DNA of 64,000 bases from Stomorhina lunata. Lineage: Eukaryota; Arthropoda; Insecta; Diptera; Rhiniidae. Each line of letters opens with the position of its first letter. The first letter of the stretch is position 1. The DNA lies in the NCBI GenBank assembly GCA_933228675.1, contig OW121742.1, positions 15,888,489 through 15,952,488 of the forward strand, in the 5' to 3' direction. The position numbers and the translations under genes are program-made. Shown piece by piece: positions 1 to 11,215 of this stretch. A model generated the notes under the pieces. It saw only the letters and a list, made by a program, of their open reading frames with translations. It ran no database searches and had not been told where the DNA came from.

Positions 1-1217
1 ATGTGGCAATGAAGAAGCGCACATTTTCTGAGCGGCATGTCAGTTCTTGTGTTTCTTTGTTTTTCCCCGTTTCGAATTTTCGCATGCAAACCCATCCATG
101 TTTAGCCTGAAGTTCGCTGGCAATTTTGCTATAATGGGGGGCTTTAACATGCTTTTCCCTCTAAATCGAATTTGAGTTGGTTGGAGTTGGTTACTCGTAC
201 AATATTTGATATTATTTAGAGTTCATTCGATTTAACTTGTTATTAAGATTGAGTTAACGTTAACGTTTGGAGAAGAGTTGCGATGCAAATGTTGTGAAAT
301 AGTATTAAATTGGTAATTAATTAAGGTATTAGTGCAGATGTTGCACAGAGTTTGGGTGGAAAAAGCGGAGGGTAAGGATTATTTGAACTATGACCAAATT
401 AATTGAGTGAACAAAGTTTAGGGCAAATTTAGATTGAATTATTGTTAAATGGAAATAAAATAAATGATCTCAATACTTTAGGTTCGAAAGGGTAGGGCTA
501 GCTCAATACCCAGTGAATTACATCTTATTTGGAGTAGTGTGTAAGGGAAACATATTATTCATGTTACTAATACATACAATCTTATTGCAGACTTGATTAT
601 ATTAAAGCAATTTCAAATTTCAACCAGACCTAGAGGAGTACAATCAAAATAGAGGAACATTTCCGTGATATTTAACTGTTTTGGGGAGCATTACATAAAA
701 TTAAATACAAATTAAGTTACCTTCATTCGAAATGGAATAGTAATGAGATAAAAGTTGGTAATAAGGAGATATAAGGCTTTATATAAATAAACTTTGTAAA
801 AATGCGCCATCTGTTGTTGATGCTATTTTTAAGCTTTTTGTTCTTCAGCCAAATATATTTATTTTACATCGACGGCATGTTATTAAAGTAGGATGTTGTG
901 GTAATTAATAATTTTAATAGAAATAGCAAAAGCAGAAAATGATTTTTATTTTCGAAAAAGTGATAACACATAGGCAATGCTAGTGTATATGCGAATTGGA
1001 CTACGTTCTTTTGAAAAGAGGTTAAAAGAGTGGTGAAAGATGTGGAAAGGAGAGCTTATTTTTTTTATAATATTTAATACTGTTATTGCACGTCATGTAT
1101 ATTTTTAGCACAGTAAAGTTGAGTCATTTGTTGTTATTTAGATGCATTGTTTAAGCTTTTAGTTTTACAGCCAATTTTATTTCTTTCACATCGACGGCGT
1201 GTTATTGCTGTGAGGTT
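1..1217. other. AT-rich non-coding stretch
   Basis: I see no gene, RNA or recognisable repeat here. The sequence is AT-rich with stops in all frames. The phrase 'tttcacatcgacggc' recurs with small changes near 866 and 1186, which may be remnants of a diverged local duplication, but nothing more can be supported. Confidence 0.6.
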
Positions 1218-1345
1218 TACTTAGAAAATTTTTCATAAAAAAATTTTCTAAAGAAAAATTTTTGATAAACAAATTTTATATAAAAAAATTTTTGACAAAA
1301 AATTTTCTATAGATACAAAAATTTTCTATAGCAAAATTTTAAAAT
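1218..1345. repeat. Short degenerate CTATAG-type satellite patch
   Basis: This patch holds a handful of degenerate units with A-tract/T-tract blocks and CTATAG or CTAAAG linkers, plus TTGATAA-type second linkers. It resembles the arrays at 57.4-59.6 kb and 42.6-42.8 kb. It is too short and diverged to give a firm period. Confidence 0.7.
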
Positions 1346-1429
1346 ATATTAAAAAAAAATGGAATAGAAATCTTTTTCTTGTAAAAAACATCAGAACTAC
1401 ACATTAAAAAAATACCTATTTCAGTTAGA

Positions 1430-1800
1430 AGAATAAAAACGGCAACTCTTCCGACGATGTTTTTGTTCTGTTCTCTTTGTGCCGACCTCTGCTCTTTATT
1501 ATGAACGGTTATCTTTCGAACTTCGAAGCAAGCTGGAATTATGCTTAACCGCCTCCGTATTAAAGTACAGGGCCAACACACGCGGCATGCCGCTGCGGGC
1601 AGTCGTAGTATTGCCAGTACTTGTTTACAAAAATGTTCACATAAAAAAATATTTGAGTAGGCTATAATTAAATCTGGCAGCACTGAAAAAATCTGCCGCG
1701 CGGAAAATAGAACTAAGTTCTACTTTTTTCTATTGCCGCTTCAAATTTGACAAATCAAAAAACAGCTGATTGCCGCCCGCAGCCGCTTGCCGCGTGCATT
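1430..1800. promoter_or_regulatory. GC-richer island with promoter-like motifs
   Basis: This is a GC-richer patch in very AT-rich surroundings. It contains an AACAGCTGAT E-box at 1761-1770 and TGGCAGCACTG at 1675-1685. Both resemble short core-promoter-associated motifs known from Drosophila promoters. Several GCCGC words and a CGCGG stretch are also present. Short open frames on both strands (about 60 and 114 codons) show no protein family I recognise. It may be a decayed promoter or first exon, a fragment of a transposon, or unique sequence. It lies directly upstream of the LINE fragment. I cannot choose between these from sequence alone. Confidence 0.25.
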
Positions 1801-1859
1801 GGCCTTCTACCTTTATTTTTGAACAAAAAAAAAAAGAATGTTGGTCTACTCTTTATTGG

Positions 1860-3090
1860 ATATTTATAGACTTTGTTAAGCATTCGATTTCCTTTACAAC
1901 CAGACTCTACAATTCAAAGGAGTTCCAGATGAATTGATTGACCTCATCCGTACGACTTGAGATACAAACAGAGTGAATAAAGATGCAAAGCTGTGTTCTA
2001 TCTCCTCTACTTTTTAACGTTAAATACTTTAGGCAATTATCATCAGATGAGGCTTCACTTATAGCTTAAAGGCAAGTCTAGAAGTTATTTCTTCTACTCT
2101 ATTTCTTATTTTTCTAAATGACCTTCTATGTGAAACTTCTAATCCTATCTAGTCTTTTGCAGATGATAGCAACATCTGTCATTCGTATTCATTCAACTAT
2201 AGGCTAAGCATGTTGGATATCAATTCCAAAAGGCAAACCATGAATGTTACGCTAAGTTCTGACCTTTCTACAATATCCAATTGTTGTCGTTCTAATAGGG
2301 TCGATTTCAACGCTTGAAAGACCCAATGTTGTGAGTCAACACACAAACGTGTTATGAACAATGTTGCATCATCTGTAATTATGGGTGGTATAAATATTGA
2401 GGAATCAGAAACTCTTGATGTTCTAGGCATGAAAATTCAGTGTGATGTCCGTTGGACTAATGACGTTTTTCAAGTGTCGAAAGAAGCATTCAAGTGTCTC
2501 GGCTTTCTTAAGCCGATCTATAATATCTATACCATCCTTAATATCTATACCACTTATATCCGACCTAAAATGGAATACAACTCTCATGTATGGGACGGTG
2601 CTTAAAAGTCTATTTTGGAGCTTCTCGACAAGAGAGGGCGAAGGTGATTATCGGTGACAGTAGGGTAGCCAATTGTATTGCCTCATTGGAGCATCGTCGT
2701 AATGTGGGTTGCGTTTCACTATTCTATCGCTACTACAATGGCATGTGCTCAAACGAAATTAGGGATCTTGTTCCAGAAACCCGCACATTACTTCGTAGCA
2801 CACGCAATTCAACAAGGGCTCATCCCTTTGTAGTCGATTTTCCAGTGGATCGCACGACGCACTATAGGGAAAACTCGTTTTTTAGCTGTACAGCACGAAT
2901 GTGGAATAAACTTCAGTCTTCGCCTCTAATTATGATATCCAAAGGCTCAAATCGAATATCCACAAACACTACTCCCTCTATCCTCCTTCCCACAACCTTT
3001 TTTCCTAGTTCCTTCAAAATGCATATGCATATGTAGGGGTCATCCCCTGAGTGGTGGTCCAATACACAAAAAAAAATGATAGGAAGGCTG
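1860..3090 (+). pseudogene. Broken non-LTR retrotransposon (Jockey/CR1/I group), reverse transcriptase C-terminal part and 3' end
   Basis: This encodes the catalytic end of a LINE reverse transcriptase that would copy its own RNA at a nicked target. Translation shows the block CVLSPLLFNV at 1992-2021 (RT motif B region) and SFADDS at 2153-2170 (catalytic YXDD-type motif). The same frame then stays open to about 2605 except for one TGA near 2313. It shifts to another frame near 2590-2640 and continues to 3036 with LEHRRNVGCVSLFYRYYNGM and SFFSCTARMWNKLQ, the usual C-terminal region of this LINE group. Between the two motifs the frame is also broken. Downstream of the coding region is a small stem-loop (3035-3048) and an A-rich tail near 3067. 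The 5' half, including the endonuclease, is absent. A second copy lies at 46733-47110 on the minus strand. The clade within Jockey/CR1/I is uncertain; that it is a dead LINE is fairly sure. Confidence 0.88.
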
Positions 3091-3099
3091 ACGCAGTGA

Positions 3100-3395
3100 A
3101 CATATCAATTGAATGGAATTGCCAAGGCAGTAGGAGAAGAGACATACCCTCTTACACTTCAAGAAATCGAATTGAATCAGTTAAACCAGGATTGAACAGA
3201 AACTAAAGGCAGTGGTAAGTCCACTATGTAAAAACTTGATTGTATGCGTTTGTTGTCATGAAGATAGTAATTGAATTGAATTTCCAAAGCCGTACCTCAA
3301 AAAAGCGAATTGAAGCAGTAAACCCAGGATTTAAAAAAACTGAAGGCAATGGTCAGACCACTATGTAAAAACTTTGTTGTATTCGTTTGATCTCA
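3100..3395 (+). repeat. Two-copy diverged tandem duplication (~150 bp)
   Basis: The segment around 3108-3255 is repeated with changes around 3260-3395. Shared landmarks are a 'gaattga' run, 'aaacccaggat'/'aaaccaggat', 'ggcagtgg'/'ggcaatgg' and 'ccactatgtaaaaact'. It has no coding potential. It directly follows the LINE 3' tail. Its origin is unknown. Confidence 0.7.
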
Positions 3396-3481
3396 TAATT
3401 CTAAATAACATTTAATTTTACCATTCATGATTGAAGAATGGTAACCAAAGGTAAGACACTTAATTTTGAATTTACAATGTA

Positions 3482-4009
3482 AGTCCCAGTTTACATTGTA
3501 CAACTGTTTTCGTTGCAATTCTTAGTTTGTGGGAAAATAGGGGGAGTAAAAATACTAGGGGAAGAGAGAAACTAAAAGTAGTACACATATGCATGTACTC
3601 TTGCAATTCGTTTATTCCCCAATTCGTAATTTTAATCGTGAAGTTAGCTGCAAGTATATTTTGACACTTGTTTTATTTTCTTATTCATGAGTGCTCACGT
3701 TCAAGTGGCTTTATTTTCAATTGAATTAAATATAAAATTAAAAATATTTGTAAATTTATCAATATATCAATATCCATTTCGAAAAACAATTTCTTTTACA
3801 CGAAAAATACTTGTTTGAGCACAAATGTATTGTTTTTTTTTTACCACACGAATATACTTAAAAAAGAAAATGTCAAAAATTATGTACCTATGCATACGTC
3901 AATAAAAAATATCGGCGACAAAAATCGTACAATTTAAACGCAAACGCAATTTTAAAGAAAGAACGACAAAAATCGCAGCGATAAAGAGTGTACAATGTAA
4001 ACTGGGACT
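3482..4009. mobile_element. 528-bp non-autonomous DNA element with perfect 21-bp terminal inverted repeats
   Basis: The left end (3482-3502) begins AGTCCCAGTTTACATTG, and the right end (3989-4009) is its exact reverse complement over 21 bp. The interior is non-coding. The left terminus also forms a local hairpin with its flank: ACAATGTAA lies just upstream of the TTTACATTGT inside the repeat. I could not identify a convincing target-site duplication, so the superfamily is open. The length, the perfect inverted ends and the lack of coding capacity fit a MITE. Confidence 0.65.
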
Positions 4010-4070
4010 AAGAAAATAAAAATTTAATATTATATAACAATGATAGTTATCATTAAAGTATGAAACACAA

Positions 4071-4616
4071 TTGGAACGAACAACCAATTTTTCGGAACGA
4101 ATATTCGTCGTTAGAAATAGAACATATGGGTTTGTATGAGTGTGCTCACAATTGATGCGTACGACGAAATTCGTCGTGCGTATAGAACAGTGCGATAGGT
4201 TTATTTCTATTTCATACGCAGACGAACGACGAATATAGAGTGGCTGTATTTCCTTTCTGCTGTAAACATTAAATATTGTATGTGTTTTTGTTAAATATGG
4301 TCACCTTTAAATTTGTAAACAAAAAATATTTATTGGAAATAAAATTAACTAAAAATATTTATCTTGTGAAATAATCAAAGAACAAAATATAAAAAAAAAA
4401 TACAAACGGTGTAAGTGCGCGATATGTACGATAGGGTGATTTGAACTCGCAAATCAAAAATTCAAAAAATGGCGTCAACAACATTTATTCGTCCCAAATG
4501 TGTTTAATAGACGAATGTGCAAGACAAATTTTTAAAACTGAATTCGTCGTGCTGGACGAAAATAGTCGTTCGTCCCAATTATGTTTCTACCTTAAAACGA
4601 ATTGGTCGCATTCCAA
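4071..4616. mobile_element. Candidate MITE with imperfect inverted ends
   Basis: The left end TTGGAACGAACAACCAATT is mirrored at the right end (4600-4616, AATTGGT then TTCCAA) with mismatches in the middle. Inside are many ATTCGTCG/CGACGAAT words in both orientations, which makes internal foldback likely. No coding region and no clear target duplication were found. It starts only about 60 bp after the preceding TIR element, so the two could be parts of one nested composite. Confidence 0.4.
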
Positions 4617-6125
4617 CAGATCTGATCAAATATTTCATTATATATTTTAGATTAAATGAAGATACTAATACGAACTCTAGAAATTATAACTAGATCACTG
4701 ATAACTAGTATTCGAGATCAAAGAAATACAATGTTTTAAACTTTACCCACCCATGCTTGACCACTGCACAATCATTCCCAACGGCACATTTCCCTCATAG
4801 AAGCAAAAAAAATCTCTTACACCTCAATATCCAAAAAGAAAAATTAACATACCAATAGAATTAATTTTACCAGTAATCTTCAGCTCATTTGCAAATTTCC
4901 TAGAACACTCATTGCTTTACACAAAAATTCAAAAGATTTTTCATTAAAAATTTTTAGGGTTTGGCAAATATTGAATATGGAAAATGTATCTAGTAACTAG
5001 TAGTAGATGAAATGGTATCTTATGATATAAATCTCATAATTTCCTGGACATTTTCGTATATTAAGTGCAAGAAAACAAAACGTATGTTGTATTTATTTCA
5101 AAAACCAAATATTTAACAAAGTTTGTGGTAACTCGTAACGAATTTCTGGAAAAGAAAAACAGAAAACCGAAAAATAATGTATTTGCACTCAATCTTATCG
5201 AAATCATATTAAATGGTCGGTGTAAGTAAACATGATATTTTCATAAATTTCCACAAAACTCCCATTTATTGCCAATGGTGATGATGACGACGAAGATCAT
5301 CTTTATAAACATACGAATACATATACATATTTATGTATATGAACATGCAAGGCTACATGATGGTGGCAATGACGAAGATGACGTTGTGGTCATATAATGC
5401 TATTGAGGCGATTGCAAATAGGTTTTTCGATTTGTTTTTCTTGAATTTTTTTCTGTTTTCCAATTTTATGGCAACTATTTTGGAAAGAGTACAACGAGTA
5501 GCTTAGGAATAAAAGAGTAGATCTAAATACTAAAGACAATAAATACTACGGGTTAGGGAAATTATGGTGTTGGCAATGATACCCAATGTTGCTTATGCTG
5601 TTGATGATGATGACGATGACGACGATGGGTAATCATAGTTTGTTTTTGTTATAGCTCCTGCCATGACCAATGAATTGAGCTACTGATGTAAAAGATGTTT
5701 TGTTACCTGATAATAAGTGTGGCTTGGTATGAGTCTTTCGTTTTTTTGTCTATAGTTTTTGTTAAAATATGGAAATTGCATACTACAAGTTTTAGTGTCA
5801 CTTAAATTTGTAGCTATTGCAGTGTTGCAATTGTTGCTGCTGCTGTTTTTGTTGTTATTGCAGCAGTTTGTTGTTGGGCGTTAAGATAGATAATGCAGAA
5901 TACCATGTATTCATATGCATACCAACATACTTGGGAATTATATATAAAGAGAGTCAGTGCAAAGTTATCTGCATGTTTGAGCCCAGCAGTTTAAATGCTT
6001 GACCTGTCTCCTAAACTATTGAAAAGTTTAGTAAGTTTTATTAAATTAATAAACACTCTGGAAGTTCATAGAACGCACTGAAACAACCCTTCAGCTTTCC
6101 TAGAACAACTTTCTTTATAAAAGAA
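4617..6125. other. Non-coding stretch with GAT/GAC and CTG-type simple repeats
   Basis: No gene recognised. Degenerate GAT/GAC triplet runs occur near 5278-5300 and 5600-5630, and a short CTG/TTG run near 5830-5870. These triplet patches are typical of fly introns and intergenic DNA and do not imply protein coding. Confidence 0.6.
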
Positions 6126-7450
6126 AACTACACAACTGAAAATTTTTCTATAGAATAAAATTTCATAATGAAAATTTTTCTATAGAAAAAAATTTCATAA
6201 TGAAAATTTTTCTATAGAAAAAATTTCATAATGAAAATTTTTCTATAGAAAAAATTTCATAATGAAAATTTTTCTATAGAAAAAATTTCATAATGAAAAT
6301 TTTTCTATAGAAAAAATTTCATAATGAAAATTTTTCTATAGAAAAAAATTTCACAATGAAAAATTTTCTATAGAAAAAATTTCATATAGAAAAAATTTCA
6401 TAATGAAAATTTTTCTTTAGAAAAAATTTCATATAGAAAAAATTTCATAATGAAAATTTTTCTATAGAAAAAATTTCATAATGAAAATTTTTCTATAGAA
6501 AAAATTTCTTACTGAAAATTTTTCTATAGAAAAAATTTCATAATGAAAATTTTTTTATAGAAAAAATTTCATAATGAAAATTTTTCTATAGAAAAAATTT
6601 CATAATGAAAATTTTTCTATAGAAAAAATTTCATAATGAAAATTTTTCTATAGAAAAAATTATATAATGAAAATTTTTCTGTAAAAAAAATTTCATAATG
6701 AAAATTTTTCTATAGAAAAAATTTCACAATTAAAATTTTTCTATAGAAAAAATTTCACAATGAAAATTTTTCTATTTATATTTTTCTAAAAATTTCATAA
6801 TGAAAATTTTTCTATAGAAAAAATTTCATAATGAAAATTTTTCTATAGAAAAAATTTCATAATGAAAATCTTTCTATAGAAAAAATTTCATAATGAAAAT
6901 TTTTCTATAGAAAAAATTTCATAATGAAAATTTTTCTATAGAAAAAATTTCACAATGAAAATTTTTCTATAGAAAAAATTTCACAATGAAAATTTTTCTA
7001 TAGAAAAAATTTCACAATGAAAATTTTTCTATAGAAAAAATTTCACAATGAAAATTTTTCTATAGAAAAAATTTCACAATGAAAATTTTTCTATAGAAAA
7101 AATTTCACAATGAAAATTTTTCTATAGAAAAAATTTCACAATGAAAATTTTTCTATAGAAAAAATTTCACAATGAAAATTTTTCTATAGAAAAAATTTCA
7201 CAATGAAAATTTTTCTATAGAAAAAATTTCACAATGAAAATTTTTCTATTTATAGAAAAAATTTCATAATTTTTCTATTTATAGAAAAAATTTCATAATG
7301 AAAATTTTTCTATAGAAAAAATTTCATAATGAAAATTTTTCTATAGAAAAAATTTCATAATGAAAATTTTTCTACAGAAAAAATTTCATAATGAAAATTT
7401 TTCTATAGTAAAAATTTCATAATGAAAATAGAAAAAATTTCATAATGAAA
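6126..7450. repeat. Satellite array 1a, 31-bp monomer (CTATAG with TCATAATG or TCACAATG linker)
   Basis: About 40 tandem monomers. Each carries GAAAATTTTTCTATAGAAAA plus an ATTTCATAAT or ATTTCACAAT linker. The CATAATG variant fills roughly 6150-6940. The CACAATG variant is very uniform from about 6945 to 7250. A rearranged stretch around 7250-7440 has 'TTTATAG' insertions and one shortened unit. CTATAG sits at the centre of an inverted repeat (T-tract then A-tract), so each monomer can fold on itself. There is no coding capacity. Confidence 0.97.
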
Positions 7451-9765
7451 ATTTTTCTATAGAAAAAAATTCATATTGAAATTTTTTTCTATAGAAAAAA
7501 TTTCATATTGAAATTTTTTTCTATAGAAAAAATTTCATATTGAAATTTTTTTTTCTATAGAAAAAATTTCATATTGAAATTTTTTTTCTATAGAAACAAT
7601 TTCATATTGAAATTTTTTTCTATAGAAAAAATTTCATATTGAAATTTTTTTCTATAGAAAAAATTTCATATTGAAATTTTTTTCTATAGAAAAAATTTCA
7701 TATTGAAATTTTTTTGTATAGAAAAAATTTCATATTGAAATTTTTTTGTATAGAAAAAATTTCATATTGAAATTTTTTTCTATAGAAAAAATTTCATATT
7801 GAAATTTTTTTGTATAGAAAAAATTTCATATTGAAATTTTTTTCTATAGAAAAAATTTCATATTGAAATTTTTTTCTATAGAAAAAATTTCATATTGAAA
7901 TTTTTTTCTATAGAAAAAATTTCAATATGAAATTTTTTTCTATAGAAAAAATTTCATATTGAAATTTTTTTCTATTGAAAAAATTTCATATTGAAATTTT
8001 TTTCTATAGAAAAAATTTCATATTGAAATTTTTTTCTATAGAAAAAATTTCATATTGAAATTTTTTTCTAAAGAAAAAATTTCATATTGAAATTTTTTTC
8101 TATAGAAAAAATTTCATATTGAAATTTTTTTCTATAGAAAAAATTTCATATTGAAATTTTTTTCTACAGAAAAAATTTCATATTGAAATTTTTTTCTATA
8201 GAAAAAATTTCATATTGAAATTTTTTTCTATTGAAAAAATTTCATATTGAAATTTTTTTCTATAGAAAAAATTTCATATTGAAATTTTTTTCTATAGAAA
8301 AAATTTCATATTGAAATTTTTTTCTATAGAAAAAATTTCATATTGAAATTTTTTTCTATAGAAAAAATTTCATATTGAAATTTGTATCTATAGAAAAAAT
8401 TTCATATTGAAATTTTTTTCTATAGAAAAAATTTCATATTGAAATTTTTTTCTATAGAAAAAATTTCATATTGAAATTTTTTTCTATAGCAAAATTTCAT
8501 ATTGAAATTTTTTTCTATAGAAAAAATTTCATATTGAAATTTTTTTCTATAGAAAAAATTTCATATTGAAATTTTTTTCTATAGAAAAAATTTCATATTG
8601 AAATTTTTTTCTCTAGAAAAAATTTCATATTGAAATTTTTTTCTATAGAAAAAATTTCATATTGAAATTTTTTTCTATAGAAAAAATTTCATATTGAAAT
8701 TTTTTTCTATAGAAAAAATTTCATATTGAAATTTTTTTCTATAGAAAAAATTTCATATTGAAATTTTTTTCTATAGAAAAAATTTCATATTGAAATTTTT
8801 TTCTATAGAAAAAATTTCATATTGAAATTTTTTTCTATAGAAAAAATTTCATATTGAAATTTTTTTCTATAGAAAAAATTTCATATTGAAATTTTTTTCT
8901 ATAGAAAAAATTTCATATTGAAATTTTTTTCTATAGAAAAAATTTCATATTGAAATTTTTTTCTATAGAAAAAATTTCATATTGAAATTTTTTTCTATAG
9001 AAAAAATTTCATATTGAAATTTTTTTCTATAGAAAAAATTTCATATTGAAATTTTTTTCTATAGAAAAAATTTCATATTGAAATTTTTTTCTATAGAAAA
9101 AATTTCATATTGAAATTTTTTTCTATAGAAAAAATTTCATATTGAAATTTTTTTCTATAGAAAAAATTTCATATTGAAATTTTTTTCTATAGAAAAAATT
9201 TCATATTGAAATTTTTTTCTATAGAAAAAATTTCATATTGAAATTTTTTTCTATAGAAAAAATTTCATATTGAAATTTTTTTCTATAGAAAATTTTTCAT
9301 ATTGAAATTTTTTTCTATAGAAAAAATTTCATATTGAAATTTTTTTCTATAGAAAAAATTTCATATTGAAATTTTTTTCCAAAGAAAAAATTTCATATTG
9401 AAATTTTTTTCTAAAGAAAAAATTTCATATTGAAATTTTTTTCTAAAGAAAAAAATTTTTTTCTATAGAAAAAATTTCATATTGAAATTTTTTATATTAA
9501 AAAAATTTCATATTGAAATTTTTTTCTATAGAAAAAATTTCATATTGAAATTTTTTTGTATACAAAAAATTTCATATTGAAATTTTTTTGTATAGAAAAA
9601 ATATATTGAAAATTTGTCTATAGAAAAAATTTCATAATGAAAATTTTTCTACAGAAAAAATTTCATATAGAAAATTTCTCGATAGAAAAAATTTTATATT
9701 AAAAATTTTTCTATAGAAAAAATTTCATATTCAAAATTTTTCTATAGAAAAAATTTCATAGAGTT
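7451..9765. repeat. Satellite array 1b, 32-bp monomer (CTATAG with TCATATTG linker)
   Basis: This continues array 1a without a gap but with a changed second linker (CATATTG) and longer T-tracts. About 70 units. Those between about 8400 and 9290 are almost identical to each other. Edges are more variable: CTAAAG, GTATAG and CTACAG substitutions, then degenerate units from about 9420 to 9765. Homogeneous centre and decayed edge is the pattern expected from unequal crossing-over. Confidence 0.97.
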
Positions 9766-11215
9766 GGCTAGTTTCGTAGCCAATAGAACTATTGGGCATT
9801 TATGAATGCAATTCATATGGGTTACAATTTTTAAATACCAATAACAAAAGACAGCAAGCCAGCCACATCATCATCTTCCACTTCATTCCACATCATCATC
9901 ATCGTCGTCGTCATAATATTCCTAGAGTGACTAGAGGTATTTACTTTTCTTTCATTTAAAAGCAGCTCTGTCCGTCTGTGTACTTCTGTATGTAGTAAAA
10001 AAAAAAAACATTAAAATCGCTTTAGATGCAATGCAACTGATTGCAATTTGAATTATTTGCCATTGGCAGCAACTTCTGTTTGTACAGAAGACCATTTCTT
10101 TTCTTTTGTGGAGTTTTTTCTGTTTGTTTTTTTTTTCAGATCTTTCTCTATATGTGAACATTATGTCGCTGATGATGTCGCTGCTGTTGCAGTTGCTTTT
10201 GTTCCAGCAATAGTTTTTGTTGTTGCTGCAGTTGTTTCTGTTATTTATATGAATTTATTTTTAATAATAGCGTTGGCAACATTCTAAACTACAACATATT
10301 TGCCAATGTATTCATTGCTGATTGCAAGGATAAAGAATGAAGAAACAACAAGACAGCAAAAAAAGTAACGGCCTTTAAAGAAATGAATTTTTGAATTTTT
10401 ATATCTGTAAACTTCTAGCAACCCCTGCCAGAATAGCATAAATATTCGCACAAAACTGGTAGAAAATAGTTAAGTTTTCCTTTATATTCTTTACAATCTT
10501 TAGCCGCAATGTCTCTCATCAGATGACGCTGATGATTGGCTTAGCTCGCCTTAAACGCTGAGATATGAGTGAATGAATGAAATTGTTGCATCAAGCCTCC
10601 GGTTGCAACATGTGTGTGTTCTCTAGCTAGGCTTAACTTTGTAGGATTCATTTTAAATTCGAACTGCCATAAACAAAGTTCTCTCTAGTTTTTTGTTGTA
10701 TTCTAAAAAATATATTTATTCGTAAAATGTTGTTGGCTTACTATCACAACAACTACCTACCGGTAAGATCAGTGATAATCATTTTGAACATTATAAGTTT
10801 AACTATTTAAAGTCCATTGGTTTTGGCATTTTATTTGTTTGGATGTTCATTCGTTTTGAATCGCGTAACTGTTAGCCTTCGCAGTCTATTCAATTCTGGT
10901 TTAATTTGTTATTTGAGATCATAACCAATTGAATATTTAAAAGATCTATCTCTCAAGCTGTCACATTTAAGGATATGTGACCTAGTTTCTGAGATATATC
11001 ACGAATATTAAAGAACTAACTCTACTTATAGTCACAAAAAAAAATATCATATAAACATATGACCAGTTTATATACTCAACAAAAGTGTACAATTGTTAGC
11101 CATGGGGGATCTGAAGAAGATACAGCAGGTGATCCTTTACATATGACCCTGGTCAATTAAAGAAGATTTAAAAACTTTTTTCTATTTCACTGACTACAAG
11201 ACAAATAGAAAATAT
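9766..11215. other. Non-coding spacer between satellite arrays
   Basis: No gene recognised. There are CAT/CGT triplet runs at about 9865-9915, a GTTGCTGCTGTTGC-like patch around 10165-10230 and a poly-T near 10127. The open frame at 10048-10287 is low-complexity valine/alanine/phenylalanine from that patch and I do not regard it as a gene. Confidence 0.6.

Noticed and set aside
6126..9765. Regularly spaced palindromic repeats resembling a CRISPR array
   Set aside because: The repeats are contiguous satellite monomers without unique spacers, no cas genes are present, and the window is eukaryotic.
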